Below the pieces are notes generated by a model. The model was not told where the DNA came from, made no database searches, and saw only the letters and a program-made list of their open reading frames with translations. From Rhizomucor pusillus (lineage: Eukaryota > Mucoromycota > Mucoromycetes > Mucorales > Lichtheimiaceae), in NCBI GenBank assembly GCA_900175165.2, contig FWWN02000584.1, positions 1 to 36,080 of the forward strand: DNA of 36,080 bases. Direction: 5' to 3'. Shown here piece by piece: positions 11,511-24,056 of this stretch (positions are counted from its first letter, which is position 1; each line of letters starts with the position of its first letter). Made by a program: the position numbers and the translations under genes.

Positions 11511-13906
11511 ATGGGCAAACATTCTGGTTCCAGAATCCCCTCAGCAGCGTCCTCGCGTGCAGACAGCGGTGTCGACCATTCTGGAAGCCGCCAGCGACAG
11601 TCAAGAAAAGACGAGGTATGTTAAAGGTCGCCAGCAAGGCTGTGACATTTTCACAAACTGACGTGTTCCCCCTTCAAGGCCATTCGCAAGAAGCTAGAGA
11701 GTGAGCTCTCTCGCAAGCGAACTGGCTCCAACAGAATACGCCACACACGCAAAATGCCCGGTACGGTGTCTGCCCTTCGTCCGTCGCAGGCCTTGACCGT
11801 CAAGGAAAACCTGCTCGTTATCGAGGCCGCTCAGCTTATGGCAGCAAAGAGGAGCGACTGCGTGCTGGTGGTCGACGAAGAAGATCACCTGAGTGGTATC
11901 TTTACAGTAAGTTGTAATTTATTTTTTCTCTCTTCAGGAACAAAACAGTCGAATTATGGTTTTTTCTTTTTCCTCCGTGGGGTAGGCAAAAGACTTAGCA
12001 TACAGAGTAGTGGCGGAATCATTAGATGCTCGGACGACTCCCGTGGTCGACATTATGACAAAGGGACCCATGTGCGTCACAGCCGACACTTCAGCAACTG
12101 ATGCTCTCAACTTGATGGTGTCCCGAGGCTTCCGTCACTTGGTAGGAAATAATAAACTGTCAAGTAGCGCAAACTGTAATCTAATTTTTTTTTTCATGTG
12201 GCTCTCTCTCTCAGCCGGTGTGCAACGAAGAAGGTGACATTTTCGGTCTTTTGGATATCACAAAATGCTTATACGAAGCACTCGACAAAATGGAGCGTGC
12301 ATATGGATCCTCGCGTAAACTCTACGATGCATTGGAAGGTGTAGAGCGTGAATGGTCATCGAGTCCAATCCAGCTTGTGCAGTACATGGAAGCGCTGCGC
12401 GACCGCATGTCTTGCCCTGATCTCGGCTCTGTATTGGATGGTACTCCTCCAGCGGAAGCAAATATCAAGACTAGCGTTGCAGACGTCGCGCGCATGATGA
12501 AGAGCTACCACACAACAGCTGTGCTTGTCGTCGATCGCAACGGTCTCGCTGGCATCTTTACAACGTAAGGCTAGCGGAGGAAATGGAAACGCAGTTCAGT
12601 TCAACTAATAGTTCAAGACTAGAAAGGACGTTGTGTTGCGTGTGATAGCTGCCGGATTGAATCCAGAAACATGTTCCGTGGTTCGTGTCATGACTCCGCA
12701 TCCCGACACTGCAAACCCGCATACAACTATCATGGAAGCACTCCGACGGATGCATGGTACGCGATCCAAACTCTTGTATTTGTCTTTTCTTCTCTTTGCT
12801 CACTTGCTCACTCTTCCTTTCTTTCTCTCTCCCTCCCTCTCTCTCTCTAGATGGACACTATCTCAATCTGCCCGTACTAGACTCGGGAATGGTTGTAGGC
12901 ATGGTTGATGTACTGAAACTTACCTATGCAACCTTGGAGCTGGCAAGTACCGGGTATCCTTTGATGTCAAAACCTCGCGAAACTTACCCATTCATTGTAG
13001 ATCCATGGCATGGAAGGAAATGACGGAGAAGGTAAGATCTACATTTGTTAAAATCAAGGTGACTCTTGTCCTGACAGTGTTGTCTGCATAGGTCCAATGT
13101 GGTCCCGCTTTTGGGATAGTTTCGGCGCTGAAAGCGAGTCGCAGGCATCAGATCCTCTGTCATCGCACATGCAACCTTCTGCGATGAGCGCTATATCGCC
13201 GGAGCCATCAGCATCCTTGTCTCAGTTGCAAGGCTTTTCCGAAATCACGCCAAACGAGTCTGCTAGCATGGTTGCCAACAACGACGATGGCGCAAGCTCC
13301 ATATTATCATCCCATCGCATGTCCCGGCAACACAGCCGCGCATCGCATGATAACAGCTTCGCCTTCAAATTTACATCTTTTGGAGGAAAAACGCATCGTT
13401 TCAACTCACCCTGCAACAATTATGCAAAGCTTTTGGAAACTGTTCGCCAAAAAGTAACTTCCGAGCGTCACTCACCAGCAGCAGGCGTTGAGAAAGAACC
13501 GGAATGGCTGTCTATCTCCTACCTGGATGATGAGAACGATGAAGTATTGATCACATCGGATGCTGATGTATTAGACGCCGTGCAGCTAGCGCGCAAGTCA
13601 GGTCACGATAGGGTTAAACTCATTATACAAGATACCACCACCGCCACCGCTGCAGTGCCTCCTCCTTCTCCTGTTAGCAACAAGGCACCACCGCCTGCTA
13701 GATTACAGACAGCTTCGCCGACTCTCATTAACGGCCGCGCGACATCGCGTGCCAAGAGACACCGGCCAAGGAAGGTTGAAGAAGAGATACAAGAAGAAGA
13801 AGAGCCTCTTCTCCCGCAGGAGCTTATGCTCCCAGCAGCCATCGCCTTTTTAGGCGTGGTTATTCTCGGTGTGTTTGCATATACACGAGTGGACCCGAGA
13901 CGTTAA
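11511..13906 (+). CDS. CBS and PB1 domain protein, tail-anchored (Mug70-like)
   Basis: Eight exons (11511-11615, 11679-11906, 11986-12141, 12215-12564, 12623-12756, 12851-12942, 13001-13031, 13092-13906) give 636 aa. The start MGKHSGSRIPSAASSRADSG leads into a basic helix (AIRKKLESELSRKR), then four CBS motifs as two Bateman pairs: TVSALRPSQALTVKENLLVI, VVDIMTKGPMCVTADTSATD, NIKTSVADVARMMKSYHTTA and VVRVMTPHPDTANPHTTIME. CBS pairs usually bind adenine nucleotides. A PB1 domain follows (FAFKFTSFGGKTHRF to DRVKLIIQD), then a low-complexity stretch, an acidic patch and a C-terminal transmembrane helix (LPAAIAFLGVVILGVFAYT), implying a tail anchor. The domain order matches fungal proteins such as fission yeast Mug70; the molecular role is not known. 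Intron 6 (12943-13000) uses a GC donor. Confidence 0.92.
12943..13000 (+). other. GC-AG intron in the CBS/PB1 gene
   Basis: The donor reads CTG|GCAAGT and the acceptor CATTGTAG|ATC. Splicing here joins YATLEL to IHGMEGNDGEGPMW, which keeps the frame and matches the spacing between the last CBS motif and the PMW block in related proteins. The nearest GT downstream (GTACCG) gives a frame that stops within ten codons. Length 58 nt. Confidence 0.75.
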
Positions 13907-14305
13907 AGTAAAAGAAAATCAGACTTATATTTATACATATATCATACGTGTACAGACAAGCACTGGGTTCGTTACATCGCTTCTGTAGTAAATTGCCATC
14001 TATATCGTTTGAAAATGAGAAAATATATATATATGACTTTCTTGTTCATGATTTGGAAACTGATTTTGTTACAGAGAGCGACGACAAACTTAAGAGAAGA
14101 TAGCATGTTCGCTGGTTATGCTGTAATCTTTCTGGTATGAAGTTCTGGTGCCTTTCTGCTGATACATTCTATTTCAACGCTTGATCATTTAACCTTGGCT
14201 GAAGCTGAACCAAGGCACGCGTGGGAATTCAACACCGCCGCCGCTTCAAAAACTCGAGGCACGGATGCAAAATATGGGGTAGCTGGCTATCTCTTCTCTA
14301 CCCAG
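13907..14305. other. Intergenic between the CBS/PB1 gene and HIBCH
   Basis: This 399 bp carries the 3' UTR of the first gene and the promoter of the next. A frame from 14195 runs into the HIBCH presequence without a stop, but its N-terminal part is not presequence-like and the ATG at 14306 is the better start. A short AT repeat lies around 14022-14032. No other element is recognised. Confidence 0.4.
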
Positions 14306-16282
14306 ATGTTAAAGCCATCCATATGCCGATATTCTTGTCGTATCGTGGGAGGAGACCTGCGTCGTATCCACGCTACTGTGTCACACTCGAGGAGTGCAGC
14401 AGCAGCAGCAGTTCGTTGGCTATCGTTATCTGCAAATGTAAGCTATCTTGCCCACGGCACCAGAAATTACTGTAAATAAAGTAATCTGACATGGCGTCCA
14501 GATGAAGCAAGAGAATATCGTCCAGCAAGTAAGGTCAAGTTCATCCGACACACCTGAGAGATAGACTGAACGAAAGCACCAGCCGTTGTCAGCAGAGCAG
14601 GAAGCACCTGCACTGACGAGACTAGAAAATGATACAGGAATCATCCTCTTGAACCGTCCAAAGAAGCTTAACTCATTGACGCCGGAGATGGGTGAAATTG
14701 TGGGACCAACGCTTCAGGTACATATGTCCTTTACGGCACTTGTCCGCACACCGTTCCTCCTGCTCACCACGGCAACAATGTATCCAGGCCTGGGAGAGAT
14801 CGGATGCTGTCAAGATGATTATGATAAAAGGATCAGGCGAGAAGGCATTCAGCGCTGGAGGCGATATAAAAGGTACGTACGCCGCTTGAGAGAAATGATT
14901 GCAATTGAGGATACTTCTCACATTTTCACTGTTATTTCATAGGAATTATAGACAAGATCAAGGAAGGAAACTACAAGGAAGCCGAGCGAGGATTTGGAGT
15001 CCAATATCGGATATTCCATCTTACAGGAACATTGAAGACACCATACGTTGCATTCTTAAACGGAATCACGAGTAAGTTTAAAGGAAAAGGGGGTGGGAAA
15101 CAAGATGAATCATAACCGATTAAATCAATTTGGATATACATAGTGGGTGGCGGTGTCGGCTTGTCTGCACACGGACCCTTTCGAGTTGCCACGGAATCAA
15201 CAGTCTTTGCCATGCCCGAGACCGGCATTGGACTTTTCAACGACGCTGGTACCTCGTTCATGTTACCAAGACTGGATGGCCAGCTCGGTATCTATCTCGG
15301 ATTGACCGGTAAAAGGATCAAAGGAGCCGATGTCTTGTAGGTTTCTACACACAGAGCAGAGCAAAAAAGGCAAGAAGAGGTAGTGGACTGAAGGGATCTT
15401 ACATAGCTACAGCGGCGTTGCAACGCATTACGTGAACTCACACAGACTTCCGGAGCTCGAGGAGCGTCTGTTGTCGCTGGAAAGAAAAGATCATCGCTCG
15501 GTGAACGCTGTGTTGGAAGAATATTCCGTAGATGTAGATCGTGAGCTACCCAACTTTTCACTTGGAGGAGGAATCCGCTCGGCAATTGATAGGTAGGAGG
15601 AGGAAGAGTATATAAGCGATGTAGTACACTTTGCATTCTCAACCCGGTCGTCGTCGGTCAAGATGTTTCAAATACAACACCGTAGAAGAAATCGTAGAAG
15701 CTCTAGAAAACGAAGCAAAAGAGCGGCAGTGGGCAGAGGAGACGCTGGATATGCTTAGGAAGGCTTCACCAACGTCGCTGAAAGTAACTCTGGAATTGTT
15801 GCGAAGAGGCGCAAGGATGTCGCTGGGTCAATGCATCCAGACCGAGTTCAAGCTCGCATCGCAGTTTATTGTAAGTGCGGATATATACGCATTCGATGAC
15901 ATATAAAATCGTTTGTCTGATACTGTATTCACAACTGGTGCAGAGGGAGCGTGAGTTTGTGGAAGGAGTCAACGCTGTGCTTGTCGACCGCAGAGCTCCA
16001 AAGTGGGACCCTCCCACTCCCAAAGATGTCAAGGATGATGTAAAGCAGAAATATTTTGAAAAAGCATCAACGTCCTCCAACCTGCACCTTTTAACAAGCT
16101 CGGACATTGTCCAGTATCCATTCTCGTTCGGACTGCCTTCCGACGACCAAATTATCGATGCATTGTCCCTGAACTACGCTGATCTAAATACACTTGCTAG
16201 AGACAGGTTCAAGGGCAAGAAGGGCGTGTTGTCAAAAATCAGAGATGTAGCAAACCGTATCAACGTTACCGCTGCAGCCTAA
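14306..16282 (+). CDS. HIBCH: 3-hydroxyisobutyryl-CoA hydrolase, mitochondrial
   Basis: Eight exons (14306-14437, 14565-14717, 14788-14872, 14943-15071, 15144-15336, 15407-15592, 15663-15870, 15944-16282) give 474 aa. The enzyme hydrolyses 3-hydroxyisobutyryl-CoA to free 3-hydroxyisobutyrate in valine breakdown in the mitochondrial matrix. The start gives a basic, Ala-rich presequence ([20 protein letters not shown], then a poly-Ala run from GCA repeats). The crotonase fold is clear: [29 protein letters not shown] (oxyanion hole), [20 protein letters not shown] and [20 protein letters not shown]. The last includes E192 and D200, the two residues with the eight-residue spacing of the human catalytic pair. 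The C-terminal hydrolase-specific part follows ([42 protein letters not shown]). The exon 2 acceptor could lie a few codons further downstream. The EDEM gene starts 126 bp after the stop. Confidence 0.95.
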
Positions 16283-16408
16283 CTACAATAAACGACCGTA
16301 AATCTTTCCCCTGATGAACCCACTGATTGATTTCGCGCTAATGCTTCAAATTCGTACCCAGTATGTGGTTCGGTACAACAGTGGGTTACATGATATACAC
16401 CATCTATA

Positions 16409-19400
16409 ATGCGCTTCCGTGATTGCAGCAATGCTCGATGGTGGCATTTGCAGCAGCAGACCGTGATCCTTTTAGCACTTTATGTCTTGATCGCAGCACC
16501 GTGGCATTGCTGCCTGGCAATGACGGTGCAAAGACGGTTAGAGCTCAGGTAAGTTCGTTGGCTTGCTATACCTTTGATCGATCCTCACGACGATGCGTGC
16601 CTAGAGAAATGACCAAGGTCATTGCAAACAGACATGCAAAGTTGTCAATATCAAGCTACTCACAAACAAGGGCAGGAAATGTTTTTCCATGGATGGAACA
16701 ATTATCTACAATACGCATATCCTGAAGATGAAGTAATGCAGCGACGATCTATGTAATTCTTAACGTTGCATGTTAACTTTTTCTAAAGTTGAATCCTATA
16801 CTATGCAACGGAAGAGGAAGCGATAAAGAGAACCCGTAATTGGAGAAAAACAGTAAATTAATATAATATCTATTCCTTGCTAAAAGCTACGGAGTTAGAG
16901 CGAATATAAACATAAACGATGTCCTCGGTGACTATTCATTGACGCTCGTTGATACTCTTGATACCTTGGCGGTAAGTATATGCGGTACGATATATAGACT
17001 TTTCTCTCTGGAACTTACACAGAATATATAGATATTGGGCGAACAGGAAGAGTTTGAGCGAGCGGTGGATTTAATATTGAAAGATGTCTCATTCGATCAA
17101 GACAACAAAGTGCAAGTGTTTGAATTGAACATTCGAGCCTTGGGAGGATTAGTAAATATATACATACAGCGAACAAAAAGTGTAAGAAATGAAAGGGTCT
17201 AAAGTGTGCAAAAGTTATCAGGACACATACTGGCTTCCGATCCTACTTACGGGCATGCCATAAAGGGATACAAGGGTGGATTGCTGCGACTTGCTGAAGA
17301 TTTGGCGAAAAGACTAGTGCCTGCTTTTCAATTGACGAAAACCGGTCTCCCCTATCCTCGCGTATGCTTTTGATTAAATGCCAAAAACGAAGACAAGTTT
17401 ACTCACTGTTCTTGGAAATAGGTAAACCTACGACACGGCGTACCGAGAAATGAAATTCAAGAGACATGCACTGCCGGCGCAGGTAGTCTTGTTCTTGAAT
17501 TTGGTGTACTTAGTCGTCTCATAGGCAACCCTTATTACGAGGTAACATAGGGCGTACTAATAATCTGGAAGAAATAACTTGTAAAATATAACCGCGTGAA
17601 AATAGAATGTTGCAAAGAGAGCATTGAAAGCCTTGTGGGATCGACGTTCAGATATTAATTTGCTAGGCAACGTGATTAACATTCACTCGGGACATTGGAT
17701 ACACACAGCATCGTCGACGGGCGCCGGCATTGATTCGTTCTTTGAGTATCTGCTCAAAGGTTATATTTTGTTTGGCGAGACTGAATATCTCGAGATATTC
17801 AACGAAGCATACGACGGGATCATGGAACACGTGCGAGACTCGACTGGATATCTGTACCGCAACGTCCACATGGACACTGGCGCTCTCATGGCAACGTGGA
17901 TAGATAGTTTGGCTGCCTTTTGGCCGGGAGTTCAAGTCCTTCACGGTGACGTTGACGCTGCTGTGAAGGGGCATCTGGTGTATTACAATATCTGGAAAAG
18001 ATTCCACGCACTACCTGAACGATTCGACTATTATCGACAAATAGTAGACATTGGATTCTACCCATTGAGGCCGGAATTTGTAGAATCGACATATTATCTG
18101 TATCGTGCCACTAGAGATCCCTTCTACCTGCAGGTCGGGGAGATGGTTTTGAACGACTTGAACAACCGGACACGACTGCCATGTGGTTTTGCAAGTATCG
18201 GTGACGTTCGAACGGGTCGATTGGAAGACCGTATGGAGAGTTTCTTACTAAGCGAGACTCTAAAGTATCTCTATCTACTTTTTGACGAAGGTATATATTT
18301 GCAAGAAGAAAAAAAAAAGGAAAAAATCCAATGAAAGCAAACTGACATGACATTTCGCAGACAATGCAGTCAATTCGTTGGATTCTAGCTTTGTTTTTAC
18401 GACAGGTATGGATAGCAAACCGTGGCTATATTTTTAATTTACTCATTCTGTATGTTATGTTCAGAGGGTCACATTTTACCTTTACCTAAACGCTATCTCT
18501 TGAAATCGAAACCATCATCATCATCTTCTCTTCCACCGTTCACTTGCCCAACACGGCTCAAACAAGCAAGCCTGCATCCAAATCAATTAGACATGTCCTC
18601 AATTCCTTACACTGACATTGCCGATTTTGCTGCCGCCATTGTGGGACACAGCGATAATACTCTAGATATCATCTATCCAAAAGGAGAATGCAGCTCGCCG
18701 CTTTCTCTTTTGCGCAACATTGGACTTAAATTCAACGCAGATCCTCGACCGGGAATGCAGACGGCTTCGCCCAAGTTAATCCAGGTTGTTGGCGGCTTCC
18801 TATCTAAATCTTTATCAGGTCTCAGAGTGGAGGTATCCAAGCTTTCCAGGAAACAAGGGGGTGGGTACCAAGTCGTTCGAGGTTAGTAATGCAACCATTT
18901 ATTTCTCCGCCCTTCCCTACACCCGGCAATGTACACACGTATCTTAGTTCCACTATTTCTCTCTGCTGCAACAACAACAACAAAAATAATAATTCAATAG
19001 AAAGATTCACATATACGTGTATACTCATTGTTGAATTTCTCTCTTCTTATATGTATAAACTACACACCTGCTCTGTTCAGTGGATCCGGAGGGAAGGTAA
19101 ATTATATAAATAAAAAAAGGTTTTTGGGACAGAGCTAGCTGACGATTTAGCCTTAGAGTATTCGATGCGAACCAGACATGGACGATTACGTTGGACGCGC
19201 TTAGACCGTACCTTGAAGGGGACAAATTGCAACTTGTCGACCGGGATGGCAAGATCGTACCGTGGATGGAAAATGATATCATTGAAATTCGTATACACGG
19301 GGCTGATACATCATTCATGTATCACGCCGTGCAGTCCGATTTTGGACAAGCATTCACTAAACTCACAGGGCAGAAATTTGCATATTTCATTGAAGAGAAC

Positions 19401-19802
19401 AAATTCACAGGCTGCGCACCCTACAGTCCTCGAGAAAAGAGCGAGATTCAAGGCAAAGTGCTTGTCGTGGGCAGAGGGGATTGCACATTCTCAAGAAAAG
19501 CGTTTTGGGCGCAGGAAGCACGTGCAACCGCCGTGCTCTTTGTAAACAATCAAGTGGATCAGGAAGCATTTCGCGCCGAAGCAGCGCCGCCCGAACCAGA
19601 TATGCCGCAAGATATGGAGATTACTGTACCAAGTGCGACCATGTCCCTTGAAGACGGAGCAGATCTCGTATCGTGGATCGAGACGGACCCGGTCGTGACA
19701 CTCGACATTTTACCCGTGCCCAAGAACAGCCGCGACCAACAAGTGTTTCATCTTTTGTTACATGGATCAATTGTTCGCAACGTCCAGGTGCTTGCACAAT
19801 AG
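16409..19802 (+). CDS. EDEM-type GH47 mannosidase-like protein with PA domain (Mnl1/Htm1, EDEM3-like)
   Basis: Twelve exons close to 839 aa: 16409-16548, 16605-16617, 16676-16732, 16789-16835, 16887-16971, 17032-17151, 17215-17361, 17422-17541, 17606-18290, 18361-18405, 18465-18881, 19159-19802. EDEM proteins trim mannose from misfolded ER glycoproteins and mark them for degradation. A signal-anchor ([19 protein letters not shown]) precedes the GH47 domain: [79 protein letters not shown] and [31 protein letters not shown] marks the end of the catalytic barrel. A serine-rich linker and a protease-associated domain follow ([20 protein letters not shown]), as in EDEM3. There is no HDEL signal. 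The 13-nt exon 2 is needed to join REMTK to EMFFHG. The 277-nt last intron is unusually long and its acceptor is the least certain boundary. Confidence 0.93.
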
Positions 19803-20059
19803 TAGTTAATTAATAAAGGGAATGCACCACTCCTCATTAATATTATTGTCAACGGCAGCGGCAATAGGAGCAGCAGAACTTTTTTTGTAGCGGAGCAACA
19901 TCATTAAGGCGCATGTGATGCTGAACGAGCGTGTAAAGTCGAGAGCGGCATTTATTGCAACCATATTTTTTTTTCCTGTCTTCTTTTGTTGTTTGACGCA
20001 TATCGGCAGCAGCAGCAGCAGCAGCGTTTTTTCATTTATTTCCTTACTGTTGTTGCTGA

Positions 20060-23000
20060 ATGGAGTACGTGGGGAAATTAAGCAACCTCTTCACTTCGGT
20101 CCATGCGTTCTACAATGAGATCAACCCGGCGACGTTGTCTGGCGCCATCGACATCGTCGTTGTGGAACAGCCCGACGGAGAACTTGCCTGCTCGCCTTTT
20201 CACGTACGCTTTGGCAAGTTATCCCTGTTGATGCCCCAAGAGAAAAAGGTATATGTCTGTGATATCATTCATGTCACAATGTCTTGTCCTAAATCTGGTC
20301 GATTCGATATAGGTCAGCATTGCTGTCAATGACAAACCCGTGCCATATGCCATGAAATTGGGCGAAGCAGGTGAAGCGTTTTTCGTTTTCGAGACAGAAC
20401 ACGAAGTTCCAGAAGAGTTCCAGACATCTCCGCTCGTCGAGGCTGTTCAAGAAACAAAGGGCGATGAGGTTCGTGTTATTTACATCGATGCTGCTGCTGC
20501 CATGTTCAAAAGGATTAAATCATGTCCTTAGGAACCACCGTTCTTGGATATCAGCGATGCTAAAGATCAACGAGAGCAAGGTAGGCAGGAAGGAAGAAAG
20601 GGAAGGAAAGCAAAAAATTGGACATAATTTTACTCATGCGACGCTGTTGTTACAGATAAAAGTACTGCCAATGCGGACACGTTTGACGATGATGAGGACG
20701 ATGAAGAGGATGAGGAGATAAAGTCCAAGGGCAATACGGCAGGATCCGTGAGCATCGGGAAATTGAAGCTTCCTGCAGAGTTACAGTCACCAAAAATGAT
20801 TATCGAGGAACAGATGGACAAGGTCGTGACAAAGGTGGATCCATACCAACAAAAGAGCACCACCGATGAAGAGCTTAAGAATGCAACTGAAAACTTGTCC
20901 TTGAACGATGATAATGCGCCAGTAGTTGCACCGACGCACGAGACGTACCCGTTAGAGGATGGTTCGACGCTGTTGGAACGGAAATTGCCAGAAGAAGCAG
21001 TAACAAGTACAACGATTGCAAAGGAAACCTTCATTGTCCGACCTGCAGATGGAGACATTTTCAGCACGTGGCTGGACGTGACACATATTTCAATGCAGGA
21101 TTCAAAGGATGAGCAGCAGCCAGGACAAATTCGCAGCGAGGCCCCAAGAAACCGAGGAGACCATGAGTCTATCGTGCTGGATATTTCGGGATACAAAACG
21201 AACGATGATGGTCAAGACGATGAGGAAGTAGCAGATGGCAAAGAACTCTTGGAAGAACCCGATGTGCTTACAGCGGATACACCTGACACAGTGGTCGAAT
21301 CACCAAATCCGGTTAACAAACCAGCTGAGCAGCAACAGCAACAGCAGCAGAAAGATGATAATGCCAAGAGCCTGTGGGGCTGGGGCAGTACACGACGAAG
21401 GTCCACAACCGACTCTCAAGAATCTGTCGACAAGATCAATTTGGGGGAGGAGGAGGAGGGACAACTCGTGTCTGATTTCCAGCTAGAACCGAACAAGACG
21501 TATCGGATCGAAATGAGCTTGTGTGGTCTCTCAGCATTTGGATCAAACGAGGAAGAGAATGGAAAAGTCTTTGATCAACACAAGTTCACTTACGATGCCT
21601 TCGTGCATAATCCTAACATCCTGAACGACCGAAGGCTGGTCTTCCGCTACGAGGGCAAATACTACGCAGCCGGCCACACTGGGCCTCTATTCACGTCGCT
21701 GCTGCTATTCCGCAAGCCAGTGGAGGGAAGCGCGTCAACAGAAACGGAGGGTAAAGACTCGGAAAGCGGCGGTCTTTCCGACAGCAGAGAATCGTATCAG
21801 TTTGGACGAGGCTGGCGTCAATGGTGGAGCCGGTCTTCGGTCGCAGGTCAGAGCAGTAGCAGCGGCAGCAGCAATAACCAGCAAAAGGATACAGATACAA
21901 CGACAACTTTCATGACAACGACGACGACCACGTCTGTGGGCTGGAACTCGAACCACACTCACCCTGGAGAGGAAGCCGGCGGCGCAGAACTGTATCCATT
22001 CCCAAAGAAGAATTATGCAAAGACGCTTCGTCTGACATCTGACCAGCTGAAAACTCTTAATCTTCGCAAAGGTGTCAACACTGTCACTTTTACGGTTCAA
22101 TCCGAGTACCAAGGCACAGCGACGTGCACAGCGAAAATCTTCTTTTGGGATTACGATATACAAGTGGTGATCTCTGACATTGACGGAACTATCACCAAAT
22201 CAGATGCATTGGGGCACGTTTTCACAATGATTGGCAAAGATTGGACACATAACGGTGTGGCAAAACTGTACACCGATATTGCCAACAACGGATACAAGAT
22301 TTTGTACTTGACAAGTCGGGCCATTGGGCAAGCAGACTACACTAGAGATTATCTCAGACGCGTCGAGCAAAACAAGTATCAGCTGCCAGATGGACCAGTA
22401 ATCATGTCTCCAGATCGATTATTCACGTCGCTGCACCGCGAGGTAATCATGCGCAAGCCCGAGGTGTTTAAAATGGCGTGTTTGCGAGATATGCAAAGGT
22501 TGTTTGGCGGGCACAATCCATTCTATGCCGGTTTTGGCAACCGGATCACGGACGCCATTTCTTATCGCAGCGTCGACGTACCCGCATCTCGAATATTTAC
22601 TATTGACCCTAACGGCGATGTTAGGCTGGAGCTTCTAACAGGGTTCCTATCGTCGTACATCCACTTGAACGACTTGGTTGATCAGATTTTCCCACCGATC
22701 AACAAGGCATTGGATGAAGAATTCAGCGACTGGAATTATTGGAAGCAGCCTTTGCCGGAAATTGACATACCAGAACTGCAGGAAGATGCAGCACCTACCC
22801 CGACTTCCCCAAAGCCGATACCCATCAAGCCCGATCCCGAGGCATCTTTACCTAGTTACAGCATTGCAGAATCTGACGCACAGAAACGGAGAAAACAGCG
22901 TGGAATTCTGCGAAGTTTCACTTCACGCTCAACCACTGCAGAGAGCGTCAGCAAGTTTGGCAGCTACTACTCTAGCTCGTCGTCGCCTTCGCTCATAACT

Positions 23001-23120
23001 CGGAGCGGTCGCACCAGTCCGGTGAGCCAGTCATTGGCGGACCCAAGCGAGGGAACATCGGATCAAAAGACAAGCAATGCAACGATAACAGCAGCAGCAC
23101 CAGTAGCACCATGCAATGAT

Positions 23121-23156
<36 letters not shown>

Positions 23157-23459
23157 AACGAGTCCCCGCTTGCAACAAGTCCACCGTCACCCACCTCCCG
23201 CACATCACCAGTACCTTCTTCGACATCCTCATCCTCCAGCATCGTCGGTAAAGTCATAACAGGTGGTTTAGGAGGTGTGCGGAGCACGTTGTCACGCACG
23301 TTTGCACCCCGCAAATCATCCTTGTCAGAAGAATCCAAAGTCGCAAGTGACAAGCATAACAAGTCAGAAGAAGAAGAAGATCAAGAGGCATATGACGAGA
23401 ACCTTATGCTTGACGACGACGATGTAGATATCGACATGGATAGCATACCATTCATATAA
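20060..23459 (+). CDS. PAH1: Lipin / phosphatidate phosphatase (Pah1/Ned1)
   Basis: Four exons (20060-20248, 20313-20468, 20532-20580, 20656-23459) give 1065 aa. The enzyme converts phosphatidate to diacylglycerol with Mg2+, setting the balance of triacylglycerol and membrane phospholipid synthesis and nuclear-membrane growth. The N-lip domain is unmistakable: MEYVGKLSNLFTSVHAFYNE, then INPATLSGAIDIVVVEQ and ACSPFHVRFGKL. The HAD catalytic domain carries D639-I-D641-G-T in VVISDIDGTITKSDALGHVF, followed by NGYKILYLTSRAIGQADYTR, LPDGPVIMSPDRL, EVFKMACLRDM and PFYAGFGNRITDAISYRSV. Between the domains is a long acidic, Ser/Thr-rich segment, likely the phosphoregulated region. A poly-Gln run (about 21332-21350) and a poly-Asn run of 14 (23118-23157) are encoded by triplet repeats, and the C-terminus is acidic (DEN to DDDDVDIDMD), as in yeast Pah1, where it aids membrane recruitment. 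Confidence 0.96.
23118..23157 (+). repeat. AAC triplet run inside the lipin gene (poly-Asn)
   Basis: AAC repeats about twelve times with a few AAT variants, encoding a 14-residue Asn tract in the disordered C-terminal part of lipin. It is in frame and likely length-polymorphic between strains. Confidence 0.9.
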
Positions 23460-23708
23460 TTTAGGTTCCATTCTTCTTTCTCTACCATCTCTTTTTTTCT
23501 CTGCATCCATTCAATGTACTTTACATTTCCCCCGAATGACAACATGTTTTTTTTTTCGCATGACGAGAATATATATATTAACTAACTGTATTTGGAAATA
23601 GGAAGAAAGGAAGAAAGAGACGGAACAAAGAAAAAAAAGAAACACCAAGATAGAGAGAAAAAGATGGTGGGCTATGTACAAGAAGAGGGGTGCTAGATGT
23701 TTGCTTAT

Positions 23709-23966
23709 CTACTCGTCGAAAACGGTGTTAAAGGTAGGACTGAACGTGTCAGCAGAAGCAGCAGCATGGTGCTCGCTGTCTGAAAGGGTACGATAAGTCT
23801 GATCTGGGCCGCCGCTGATGTGTTCTTCATATTCCTTGTTGTACAGTGCATGAATTGAGTTTTCGGTAGACTCCTCCTTGGAGGCAAACGCGGGTTGTTC
23901 TTGAACGGGCGTGCGCGGAATGATAGTGTAAGCGCGACGAGAGATAAGAGACAAGCGAGACAACAT
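23709..23966 (-). CDS. Small mitochondrial-targeted-looking protein, unknown function
   Basis: A single exon of 85 codons starts at the ATG at 23966 with MLSRLSLISRRAYTIIPRTP. This is a textbook mitochondrial presequence, with alternating hydrophobic and Arg residues, a likely cleavage after SRRAYT and no acidic residues. The mature part is small, acidic and polar (ALYNKEYEEHISGGPDQTYR) with no transmembrane helix. I do not recognise the family. The frame extends upstream to 24095, but that part is low-complexity and lies between a TATA element and the ATG, so the downstream Met is preferred. It is convergent with lipin, with 249 bp between the stops. Confidence 0.6.
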   Translation of the reverse strand: MLSRLSLISRRAYTIIPRTPVQEQPAFASKEESTENSIHALYNKEYEEHISGGPDQTYRTLSDSEHHAAASADTFSPTFNTVFDE

Positions 23967-23980
23967 GATGGCTGTAAACG

Positions 23981-24010
23981 AGAAAGAGAAAGAGAAAGAA
24001 AGAAAGAAAG
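23981..24010 (-). repeat. GAAA/AGAAAG microsatellite in a 5' leader
   Basis: Tandem AGAAAG/AGAA units form a nearly pure purine tract (pyrimidine on the coding strand). It lies just upstream of the ATG of the small mitochondrial-looking gene and therefore in its 5' UTR or core promoter. Confidence 0.8.
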
Positions 24011-24045
24011 ATGACAACACACTCTCTCTCAAACACATCCCCCCT

Positions 24046-24056
24046 CCTTTTATATA
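24046..24056 (-). promoter_or_regulatory. TATA box for the small mitochondrial-looking gene
   Basis: The minus strand reads TATATAAAAGG, a consensus TATA element, about 80 nt upstream of the ATG at 23966. The region between is a pyrimidine-rich leader, as in many strongly transcribed fungal genes. Confidence 0.6.

Noticed and set aside
14195..14305. Upstream in-frame start for HIBCH (MAEAEPRHAWEF...)
   Set aside because: It would bury the typical mitochondrial presequence that begins at 14306 behind an acidic N-terminus.
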